NCBI GenBank assembly: GCA_028287035.1
Contig: JAQBQL010000188.1
Span: forward strand, 1-64,000
Direction of reading: 5' to 3'
Source: Labilithrix sp.
GTDB lineage: Bacteria > Myxococcota > Polyangia > Polyangiales > Polyangiaceae
DNA length: 64,000 bases
In this document: in pieces, positions 16,554 through 26,400 of the stretch
How the letters are laid out: the number at the start of each line of letters is the position of its first letter
Numbering within the stretch: position 1 is the stretch's first letter
The notes under the pieces: generated by a model
The model's database searches: none
The model's input: only the letters and a program-made list of their open reading frames with translations
Told to the model about the DNA's origin: nothing
Program-made: the position numbers and the translations under genes

Positions 16554-17849
16554 TCAGATGTCCGGATAGGCTGAGGTTATGCGTCCGGCGGCGTCCGTGT
16601 ATCCATGTACCGTGATGCCGCTCGACGTCTTTCCAATCCAGTTGCCGTCGGGAAGGACCTCGCGGTTGGCATACGCCTCCAGGACCGTCTTTCGTACCTG
16701 ACTGCGGTCCCAGCTCTGGGGAAAGAACGAGGACGGTTTCTGCTTCAGGATCCAGCGGCCGGTCTTCGGGTCCTTGATCTCCACGTTCGCGGTGTAGCAC
16801 CCGTGTTCGTCCAACTTCGACACCGTCCCCTTCACGATACGCGCGTTCGCCTCGGTGCCGGGCGCCTGGTGGTGGAACCCGACGGCGCGTAGGTGGCCCG
16901 CCTTGTCGTACTTCACCTCGCCGTTCATGATGTGCTTGTCGGCGATGCCCGTGGGCGTTCGTGCCTTGCTCGGCTCCGCGGCGGGCGCCTTGACCGTGCC
17001 CGTGGCCGCGAGGTGCTGGCCGCCGGCGACGAGGCTGACGCCGCCTGCGACCTCCATCGCGCCGAGCAGGCCGACGGGGGCGGCTACCGGCGTGGCGGCG
17101 CCTCCGGTCACCGCCTCGGCGCCGGCGCTGCCGAGACCCATCTCGATGCCGTGGAGGACGTGGAAGGCGCCCGCGACCTCCTGACCGAGGCCGAAGGCGA
17201 AGCGGTCGGTCGACGTGCCGTTCGCCTCCACCTTCGCGTCGAGGACCGTCTGGGCCGCAGCGCCGGGCGGGCCGAGCGAGCCGGAGACCAGGCCCGTGGC
17301 GACCCCTGCCAGGAACATCCCGGGGGGACGGAGCCGCTCGGCGAGGGTCGGCGACGGCGGCTCGTCATCGCGCGGCGTCGCGGCGTCCTCGGGTCTTTCC
17401 GCGCGGTTGCGCGCTTCGCTCTCCAGCGCGCGCAGCTCTCGCTCCGCCACCTCCCGCTCGGGTCCGGCAGGCATGCCGTTCACCTTGAGCTGCTGCGCGG
17501 TCACCGCGTGGTCGAGCGCCTCGTCGGTGTAGACACCGAGGTCAGGCTTGGCAGGCGGGACGAGCGGCTTCGGGACCTGGTCAACCGCCCGTGCCGCAAT
17601 GCCGCCTGCGGTCGGCGTCGCCGACGCAGCCTCGGTCCCCGCCGCGTTCTTCGCGAAGTCCGCAACGTCGTTCGCGTAGCCGGCGCCCGTCTCGAGCGTC
17701 ACGGCCGCCTCGCTGCGCACGGCCTGAACGGCGCTCCCGGCGCGTTCTCGAACCTCGTGCACCTTGTCCGTGGCCGCGCGCTCGAGATCCTCGAGACGGT
17801 GCCGTCCTTCGTCGATGCGCGACTGGACGACAGCGGGAAGCCAGCTCAT
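16554..17849 (-). CDS. Polymorphic toxin with C-terminal EndoU-type nuclease domain
   Basis: 431 aa from ATG 17849 (MSWLPAVVQSRIDEG); longer in-frame extensions to 18002 run through the shared upstream repeat and are unlikely. The N-terminal 110 residues are charged and helical. Residues about 190-280 hold Gly/Ala-rich hydrophobic stretches (GMFLAGVATGLVSGSLG, LLGAMEVAGGVSLVAGG), as in trafficking or pretoxin regions. Residues 303-431 match the bacterial EndoU RNase domain: KHIMNGEV with His306, GFHHQAPG with His326/327, SSFFPQSW, a lysine in GNWIGKTSSG (K407) and TSAYPDI at the end. EndoU toxins cleave RNA, often tRNA, in target cells. No Rhs, CDI or PAAR leader is attached, so the export route is unclear. 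Confidence 0.85.
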   Translation of the reverse strand: MSWLPAVVQSRIDEGRHRLEDLERAATDKVHEVRERAGSAVQAVRSEAAVTLETGAGYANDVADFAKNAAGTEAASATPTAGGIAARAVDQVPKPLVPPAKPDLGVYTDEALDHAVTAQQLKVNGMPAGPEREVAERELRALESEARNRAERPEDAATPRDDEPPSPTLAERLRPPGMFLAGVATGLVSGSLGPPGAAAQTVLDAKVEANGTSTDRFAFGLGQEVAGAFHVLHGIEMGLGSAGAEAVTGGAATPVAAPVGLLGAMEVAGGVSLVAGGQHLAATGTVKAPAAEPSKARTPTGIADKHIMNGEVKYDKAGHLRAVGFHHQAPGTEANARIVKGTVSKLDEHGCYTANVEIKDPKTGRWILKQKPSSFFPQSWDRSQVRKTVLEAYANREVLPDGNWIGKTSSGITVHGYTDAAGRITSAYPDI

Positions 17850-17891
17850 GGAGACCTCGTCGGCCACCGGCCTCGGGAGTTGTCGGAGATG

Positions 17892-18006
17892 TCTAGACGC
17901 GCCCGGCGCCACGACGGCAGAATCGGATCCGCGGTCGCGATGCTGCGCCCCGAGGCGCCGGCTAACCCATGAGCCACCCCCCGGCCGGCACGCGGCCTTC
18001 ACGACG
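17892..18006 (-). repeat. 115-bp dispersed repeat, copy A, upstream of the EndoU toxin gene
   Basis: This stretch matches 31024-31142 over nearly its full length with about three quarters or more of positions identical by eye. Shared blocks include CTAGAC, CCACGACGG, AGAATCG, GATGCTGCGC, CGAGGCGCC and ATGAGCCACCCCC. It begins 42 nt upstream of the toxin start; copy B begins 61 nt upstream of another minus-strand gene, in the same orientation. A common promoter or 5' leader is likely. The region 17850-18185 has no other gene. Confidence 0.75.
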
Positions 18007-18185
18007 CTTCGGCGGACCGTGGCACTCCCTGAGGATGTGCTTCACGATCATTACTCCTGGGCACTGGAGGTAACGGGGCAATGTGAGTGCGCGGGGCACA
18101 TGCGGGCCGCGGTGGCGCGGAAAGCGCTCGTTGGCATTACCTCGCGCTAATCTGAGCCGTTCTCACTCGTCGTCGAGGAGGGACC

Positions 18186-18539
18186 ATGGACTTCAGAAGG
18201 TTCTGCACGATTGCGTTGCTGCTCGTGACTGGGTTCGTCGCAGGCGACGCCGAGGCCAAAGGCTCTCACGGTGGCGGCCGGAGCTCCGGCTCGCACTCCT
18301 CGGGGCGCTCGAGCGCACCGAAGTCGTCTTCGCCGAAGTCGTCTTCGCCAAAGGCCTCTTCTTCCAAGCCGTCGACCGCGCCAGTTCGCGTGGGGTCCTA
18401 CGTCAAGCCGAGCACCGGCACGGTCGTGCAGTCGCATGCGCGCACCCTTCCGAACAAGACGCAGAAGGACAACTGGAGCGCGAAGCCGAACACGAACCCG
18501 AATACAGGCAAGCCGGGGACGAAGACGCTGACGAGGTGA
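18186..18539 (+). CDS. Small secreted Ser/Lys-rich protein
   Basis: 117 aa with an ATG start after a GAGGAGGG ribosome-binding sequence. Signal peptide at residues 1-24 (CTIALLLVTGFVAGDAEA), then a low-complexity Ser/Gly/Lys stretch with PKSSSPKSSSPKASSSKPS, encoded by near-identical 15-nt units. The C-terminal 50 residues carry a widespread exported-protein motif: VGSYVKPSTGTVVQSHARTL then PNKTQKDNWSAKPNTNPNTG. Families with YVxPxxGxxVxxHxRTxPNxTxxDNWxxxxNxNPxTG are secreted and of unknown function. It is divergent from the EndoU gene. Confidence 0.75.
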   Translation: MDFRRFCTIALLLVTGFVAGDAEAKGSHGGGRSSGSHSSGRSSAPKSSSPKSSSPKASSSKPSTAPVRVGSYVKPSTGTVVQSHARTLPNKTQKDNWSAKPNTNPNTGKPGTKTLTR

Positions 18540-18599
18540 GGCGTCGCGCGATCGCTCAGGCCGCGGCTCGCGCGCAGCGACATGCGCGCGACCGCGCAG

Positions 18600-19300
18600 T
18601 GCGATGGCTCGACATTTCTACGCGACGGTGAAGCCGATCCGCCGAGTGGATGACGGCGGTGCGCCTGGCGACCCACGCGCTTGCACTCTTCCTCCACCAG
18701 CAGCCTCTCCGCTGCCGGCCGCTCGGAGGCCTCATGACCCCCCGCATCGCGCTCTCGAAGTCCGAGGTCTCCAGAGACGGTCTCCGGCCGCCGCGCGCGA
18801 TTGCGCGCCAGACCGAGGAGTCCGTGACGGCTCGGAGGTCGGCAGGCGTGTAGAGGCGGCGTCCTGCCCGAGCTTGTTCCAGTCGATGCCCGTCGGCCCC
18901 CGGAACACGCGCGTCGCGTTCTTCGGGAGGCAGGCCTGGAGAATGGCGGCACGTGCGAGCGCGTCAGGCGGCGCGACGCGGATACGACGGTCGAATGGCG
19001 CGCCGCACGAATCGCGGCGTCGATGCCCGCGGAGGAACTTGTCGTCGCCACGACGATCGCGTCGAACGACCGGATTCGCTCGAGCTGGGTGAGGAGGTCA
19101 CCGAGCCGCCGTCGCTCGTCCGCATGCATGCTGCGTGCGGTCGCGCGCGAAGGGCGAACCCGTCAAGCTCGTCGAGAAGCATGAGACACACGGCGCGCGC
19201 TCGATGGCCGCGTCGATCACTTCTCGGATCTCGCCCACGCCCGCGCCCAGCCACATCGAAGTCACGTCGCGCGCGAGCACGACATGCAGCGGACTTCGAT
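18600..19300 (-). pseudogene. Decayed AAA+ ATPase
   Basis: Collinear AAA+ motifs lie in several minus-strand frames. VLARDVTSMWLGAGVGEIRE and VIDAAIERA (19280-19193) correspond to the segment before Walker B. VCLMLLDELDGFA (19190-19150) is a Walker B with its DE. MHADERRRLGDLLTQLERIR then FDAIVVATTSSSAGIDAAIR (19129-19000) is the sensor 1 region. LYTPADLRAVTDSS and ETSDFESAMRGV (18865-18725) belong to the lid domain. At least three frame changes separate them, and Walker A is not found upstream, so the 5' end is lost. It was probably a classical single-domain AAA ATPase with a VCP/FtsH-like layout. Confidence 0.6.
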
Positions 19301-19309
19301 GCGGGGACC

Positions 19310-20424
19310 GTCGGGCGCTGCTTCCGTGGCGGCGTTGGACGAAGGTGGCGTTCACCTACCAGCTGCCGGACGACCTGCCGATGTGGGCGGAGTTGGTGAC
19401 GGGGTGAGTGCAGCGATCACTGGGGCACGCTGCGCCGTGCACCGCCGCGACGACGCGACGCGGCAGGCCGCACCGGGCGCACCCGTGACGACCGGAACCG
19501 GGTTGCGCATGCTGCAGTGGGCGGCGTCGTCAGAGAACGCATACAACAGGGCTATCCGTCCCGAGGCGAGCAACTAAACCCACGAATCGACGAAGGATCC
19601 TGACGCGCGGCTCGCACGCGAGGGCGACGGTAAGAAGCCGGAGCTGTCTCGGGGGCCGAGCTTCGCGGAGAGTGAGCAACTCCCACGCGTACCGGCCGAC
19701 CTGCGGGCAATGAGGCGGTCAGGTCCTGTAGGGGTAGCCGTCGACGCTGCTGGAGGCCGCATGGAGACGATTGGGACCGCAGCGCACGACGCCGTGCTGC
19801 GTCCGAAGCACGAAGTCACTGGAGGCGCGTCGCCCGTCCGGAGTGCGGATCGTGACCACCGCGACTCCTACCCCGAGTCCTCGCCAGCGGTGCTCGAGTA
19901 CGCTGCGAACGGGGCAGCCGACTTTCCGAGAAACATGTTCAGGTCCGGGAGCAAGCGCCGCGCGCTCGGTGGTCTCACCACCACTGAGCTGCCGCTCGGC
20001 GGGCACCGGCAGCAGCACGTGGCCCATGCCGCGCGCGGGATCGAAGTCGCGCCCGACAGGCGGAGCACAGCGAAACGACCGCCCCACGGAACACGCCGAC
20101 GGCCGAGCACGCGACGAAGAGGGCTCGCGTACTTCGTACCGGAGCCGCACGTGCGTCACGGGCCGCCGGTTGCGGCCCCCAAGCCCTGTCTGCAGATGCA
20201 CGCCCATTCAGACGTCGATTCCAGATCGCCGAGCCTCTGGAACGCCGACACGGTGCGCGTTCGCCTCCGGAGCACCTTGGAACTGTTCCGCATCCTGTTA
20301 TCATGCGCTGCCCTGCGACACTTCAGATTGACGCACAAGCCGAGGTCGTCAACGAATGAACCCGCAAGCCGCCGCTCGACACTCGCAAACGTGCCTGCCC
20401 AACCTGACCCACAGACGTAATCCC
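19310..20424. other. No assignable gene
   Basis: About 1.1 kb upstream of the giant SpvB/Rhs gene. The longest protein-like stretch is on the minus strand at 19719-19870 (VGVAVVTIRTPDGRRASSDF then VLRTQHGVVRCGPNRLHAAS), preceded in another frame by LNMFLGKSAAPFAAYSSTAG. These could be pieces of one more broken gene, but no family was recognised. A promoter for the Rhs gene probably lies within 20200-20420, where the sequence becomes less GC-rich. Confidence 0.4.
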
Positions 20425-23400
20425 ATGCAACCTTCCGTTCATGTCAGCAAGCGCCGTGCAGCGTTCCACCTCGGAATGTGGCTGGCAATCACGTTTGCGA
20501 TCTTCACGCATACCGAGCAAGCCGCATGGGCTCAAGAAATAAGCGGTGACGCGACCGCTGGCATATCCGAATCCGGCGGTCTGGCTTTGAGTAACGCCTT
20601 AGCCGCAGCCTCCCTCGACCCATCAACTGGCGTGCTTTCAGCAAGTCTGCCGATCGAGACGCCGGCCGCGCGCGGATCGTCGCAGCCTGGGCTCGCGCTG
20701 TTGTACAACTCAATGGCCGGCTTCGGCGAAGCGGGAATCGGGTGGGGGCTGAACATACCAGTCATCGAGCGGCACGGTCCCACGGGCGGCGTCCCCAACT
20801 ATAACAATCTAGACCCGAGCCAAAGTCCATCGTCTCTAGGAGTGAGGAACCTAGACACATTTACTTTCAACGGAGCGCGCCTCTGGCCTCTCTGCATCAT
20901 CAAGGAGGACTGCAGTCCTGCCACGCTCGCATCGCTTCCGTCTTGGGCTGAGCCCGGCGCCGTCTACTTCCGTCTCGAAGCTGACACGACCAGGGCACGA
21001 TTCTTTTGGTCGGCCGACCGCACGCGGTGGCGAGTCCAATTCGTCGGCGGAGAAATACTCGAGCTCGGAGTGCCCACCCTTGCTCCCAACCTTTTCCCCG
21101 ACGAGCGAGACGCGGCTATTGACTATGACACCGGACGAACCACGGACTATCGACGACGTCCATTTCGCTGGAACGCAGTAAGGAAATTTGGTCCGGAGAC
21201 CCAGAAAGCGGGGGCAAACTTCGTGGCCTTCCGATGGGCGCGCCTAGGTGGCCGAGGGCTAGCCTACCTTACTGACGTGTTTGACACGCCTGCCGCCGAT
21301 GCACCCAGCGACAGCACGTTCAACAACGCAAACTTTGCACACCATGTAAGGATAATCTGGGACAAGCCGCCCTTCCTGCGCGGCAGAGCGATCGCCCCGT
21401 TCCGAGCATCGCCCGACCTGCGCATGGTCCGAATTGATATCAGCAGCAGCAGCTTTGAGTCGAGGAGTCGAAGCCTTCTGCGACGGTACCACCTGGCTTA
21501 CGAATCGATCGGCAATCGATACTATCTGAAGAGCTACGAGCTTGAAGGTAGGTGCGCTGCAATCAGAGAGCAATCAGACGGCAGCCTGCAGGAAACCAAG
21601 TGCGGGCGTCTGCCCGGAACAAATCTGACCTACTCTCAGCGACGGAACAATACGATTCCCGCGGTGTTTGAACACCCGGCGCTTGCGCACGAAAAGAACA
21701 AGCCGGCGCCATTCACTGTCCTGGACGTAGACGCTGATAGCCTGCCAGACCTCCTCGAAACAAAGGCGGGACTGCCACCGCCGCCGTCGCAAGTTGTCTA
21801 CTTCAACGGGTTTGACTGGACCGAATCCAAGATCACAGATGCCTCGAACTCGCCCCTATTCTCCTCGATCGGGACGACGGTAACCACTTCCACATCACGG
21901 TACGCAAAGGGGGCCACCGCCGTCTGGCTTGGCACGTTCAATCCGAGTGGCACCGTATCGTACCTAGCTCTTGAGCGGCATGCGCTGCAGAACCCGGCAA
22001 CCAAAGCGTGGAACTGGACGGCCTGGGACTCGACCGACGAGGTTCTAGGGTTGCCCAACTCAGCGTGGAGGACCGCCGGATTCGGAGATATCAATGGCGA
22101 TGGGAGGCTCGAACAAGTGCTCATGCTTGACCCCTCGGGCAGCGGCCCTACGCCCACTGTCACTGATTGGCAACAGATGGGCGCCGTGCTGGCGATGCCA
22201 TTGGGTAGTCGACAAAAGCTCGACTACGCGTTCGTGGATTGCTCAGGTCCCTCACCCTCCAAGGTGCAGTCGTTCGAGTGGCCCGATGGAAGCACCGCAT
22301 CAGCGATAGTCGACCTAAATGGCGACGGCCTTGGCGATTTAGCATACGTGACGCGCGAGACAAGCGGTGTGAACGTTCAGATCGGCGTTCGCTATTGGCC
22401 GGGCGACGGGAGCGGCGGATTCTGGGCGTGTACCAACGGACCGTGCACGTGCACCGACAAGCTGCACGAGGCCTCAAGCATCAGATTCGCGAACATTGAA
22501 CTGCCGAAAGATGAGGGCGCGCTAGTGGTATCGGCTAGCGTCGGGCTCGCCGATGTGGACGCCGACGGCTTTGCGGATCTCGTTGTCACCACGCCCGATT
22601 CGGTACTTGTGTTTCGGAACGCTGACGGAGATCACTGGGGTGATCTTACGGCATCCAATCTGAACATCCGAGGGAGTCAAGTTGATGCCGATTGGCGCGA
22701 GTTCTGGCCGCCTCGAATGACCTTCGCAGACATGAACGCAAACGGTGTCACCGACATCGTGTTTACGGTGGGTGGTCACATTAGGTACATCGACACGGAG
22801 ACGTTCTTGTCATGGCCTATCGGCATCACGCGGCCCGGCCTGCTGACGCAGATTGACAACGGGCGCGGCGCCGTGACCAAGATCGAGTATGAATCAACAG
22901 GTGTGCTGGCCAAGTTTGTTCGCTCCGGCGAACCATCGTGGAAGCTGCCGCAAGTCCAGTACGTCGTGAAGAATATCGAGGTCAGCTCCGGGCTTCCTGG
23001 TGAGCTCCCGACCTCCCGTCAGTATTTTTACGAGAGTCCAATCTACAGCGCTCGCGAACGCCGTTTTAAAGGGTTCGAGAAGGTCCATGTCGACTCCGAG
23101 TATGTGCGGGAGACGCTGACGTATTACGTCGGTGCATCGGTTCGCGACGATGGATACGCTTACAAGGGCTCATTGCTTCTTGCCGACGAGACTACAAGTC
23201 ATGCTAGCGGGCATCCTGCAAGCTCGACGGTAATCAAGTCCTACAAGACGGGCACGGATGAGTTCTATCAACACGATCTCGTTAGTGACAATGGCTCAGG
23301 CAGTCATATGACCGCCCTCGTTGAGGCAGTCGACACCTATCTATACGACACAACTGCAGCGCAGAATTCGTCGGAATCAGTAAGCGCGGTCGTGAGTAGC

Positions 23401-26400
23401 CCGTCAGCCGAACGGAATTTCGTCGCGGCAGTACCGTTGCGGTCAGCCACGTATGCCCATCTTCGCTCGACGTACGCGTGGGACTATCGTGGCAGCCTTG
23501 TCGAGGCGGTCGACCATGGTCGCGTTTTGCCAGGCGACAAGCCGCTCGACTCCGCGATACGAAGGGTCATCGAGTATGTCCCCCTGGATGGCGAGTGGAG
23601 GTTTCTGCAGAAGAATCTCCGGGTGGACGGCTTTGCGTCACTGCCCAATCTGGACATTCCGGACGAAGCCCCGCGTGTTCGCGCTTTCGAGTACGATTCG
23701 CTTGGCCGACTATCTAGCGTTTACGCCGAGCTCATCGGTACTCTTCCGCTCGATCGCAGACATGTAGACCCGACGAGGAATGTTGCTCCGGCGCCACCCT
23801 TCGCATCCAAGGACGGCATCATTCGCCTGCTTCACAACGACTTTGACGTGTTCGGGAATGTGGTTGGGTCGCAGGGCCCAGCGGGAGCCTGCGCTGCAAC
23901 ATCTTATGATAAGGAATATGCGCAGCTCTCGGTCGGCGAGGCGCAATTTATCAGTGGATGTTCCGGCCCAGCCTTGCGGAGTTCCACTGTATGGGACCGA
24001 GGCTTTGCGGTCGCGGTGCGGCACTCGGTCGCGGACGGTGCGACGACTGCCTACGATCTCGACATGTTTGGTAGAACAGTCGGCATTCACGAGCCCGACG
24101 AGATCAGCGGAGCTCCAAGTTCTGCTCCCACCGTCGCGACTATCTACCATGACAAGCCCGGCGGACCGGTTCAGCAAATCGAGGAGCTGCGACGGTCCGC
24201 ACCCGGAGTCACGCATGCGTCCTGGACGTACCTTGACGCGTTCGGGCGAAAGCTGCTCGTCTTGGAGCAAGCCGACCCTACCATGGGCGATGCCGGTGAC
24301 TGGGTCGCCTCGGGCCTTCCCACGATGAAATTTGGGCTGGTCATCGCTCAGCGGCGACCTTGGTTCTTCTCGGGCGATCCCGCCAACCACTCGCTCAGTG
24401 AGCCGGTCGCGCCATCCGTCCGCTTCACGTACGACTCCTTCGGTCGACTGAGCGAGACCTATCACGAAGACGGGAGTCTCGCGCGCAGGCGCACCTATGG
24501 ACCGTTGTCGGTGTCCGAGGCGGACTCGGAGGACAGGTCGTCGAGCTTCTACTTGAACGGGCACGGCCAAGTGAGGCAATCCATCCTCACGACCGCCACC
24601 GACCAAGTCCGCACCGATTATGAGTTTCAGGCCGCGAGCAAACCCGTTTACGTTGTCCAGGCGCGTTCACCGAGAGCCGGTGGAGTCACCGGACCGACGA
24701 CAGGGGGCGTTGTACGCCGAATGCAGTACGACTCGCTTGGGCGCCTCGTGCTCAACGCGGAACCGAATGCGTCCACTCTCATGGGCTCACCAGCTGGCCA
24801 CGCATGGCGCTATGCGTACGATGACGCTGGCCACGTCGTGGGCACAAGTGACGCACGCGGTTGTGGCAAGAATATCTCATACGATGGCATAGGAAGACCG
24901 ACCCTGGAGGACTTCAGTCCGTGTTTGGCGGCACACGCTGACTACTCCGAAATGATCGCGGCGACTGGCGAAGGTGCCGAGGTGCAGCGAATTTATGACA
25001 ATCCTGAGCCGGGTCAGCCGTCCGGACGCTTTGGTAGGTTGACCGCCGTTCGCGACCGTGCATCCCACACGCGCTTTGAATACGATGGGCGGGGCCGTCT
25101 CACAACCCTCAGCCGCCGAATTCGCCGCCCGTCAGATGTGCTGACCGAAGGGAGTTCACTTGGCGCAGGTGGGGGAATTGGTCAATCGCACCGGGATGCG
25201 GAGGACGAGCGGTTTCATGACTTGAGGTGGCTGCTCGCTGGGGTCGCGGGGCTGCTCGCGGTGAGTCTCCGCGTTTCCGCGATGGCAGCGGGCTTTCGGC
25301 GCCGTTCCGCGCTTACCTCCGCCATGTCCCTCGGGTCGCTGCTGCTCTTCGTGACAGCGTGCAGTGGGAGCCACGCGGATGGCATGATCCGGCTGGGGTC
25401 GTCTGCGGGAGCGTTGAGCGACGCGAGCTACGAAGGACGGTGGAACCGCCGGGTCTTTACGTATGACGATGCGAGTCGCGTCGTCAGCGCCACTACGGGT
25501 GCGGACGTGCCGGAGCTCATGGGTCTCGGCGGCGAAAGCAAGGTCACCACATCCTACAGCCGCCGAGGAGCAGTCCTGACGCAGGCTGGGAGTTACGGAA
25601 ACCTGCTCGGGGGCCAGACCTTTGCGTCCGACGGTCAAGTGCTCACCCGGTCATATAACGATGCCGCCTCGACGCAGATCTCTGCCGAATATGATCTCCG
25701 CGGCCGGCTGCAGCAATATTCGATAGCACGCGCGTCCGCGGGCCCTTGGACCGCCTCGCCCGGCTATATGCCACCGGCCGCCGCGTCAGAGTCTTTGCAG
25801 GAACTGCTGCTGGCAAGTCAGTTCGCTTATGACGGCGCGGGTCGGCTGAAGACCATCGAAGACCATCGAAGTCCCGGCGAGTGGAAGGAAGGCTTTGCTC
25901 CCGTCGACCGTGAGATCGCATACGACACATTCGATCGCGTGGCGAGGGTGGACTACACGTACCACGGATCTGCGGTGTGGCAGGACCCGTCCGCCAATGC
26001 GCCCAATACCTCGCCGGGCCCTGTGCCGGTGGTCGCGTCGCCTAACCGGGTTGGGTGGCAGACCTTTCAGTACGACTGGCGTGGCAATCTAATTCTCAGT
26101 GCAGACGACGCCAGCCTTCTCTATGACCGTTCGTTGGGTGTCGTCGGGCACGGCGGAGCAGCGGAGGGCCCCGACCAGTTGCGCACTGCTGGGCCAGGCG
26201 TGACTGCCGCGTATGATGAGGCGGGCAACATGCTTGACCTCGTCGCGCACCGGCCGGGACCCTGCAACGATCCCAGTGGTTGTAACCAGCGTTTCCACTA
26301 CGACTGGGACGAAGTTGGGCAGCTAGCGCGCGCTCGACGTTGGGACTTGGATGGGGTAGGCGACATAGGTTTGTTGCCGGCTCTGCTCGCGACCGCTTCT

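Noticed and set aside
17850..18002. Longer N-terminus for the EndoU toxin starting at 18002
   Set aside because: The added residues are read through the dispersed repeat, have no domain or signal, and a good ATG follows at 17849.
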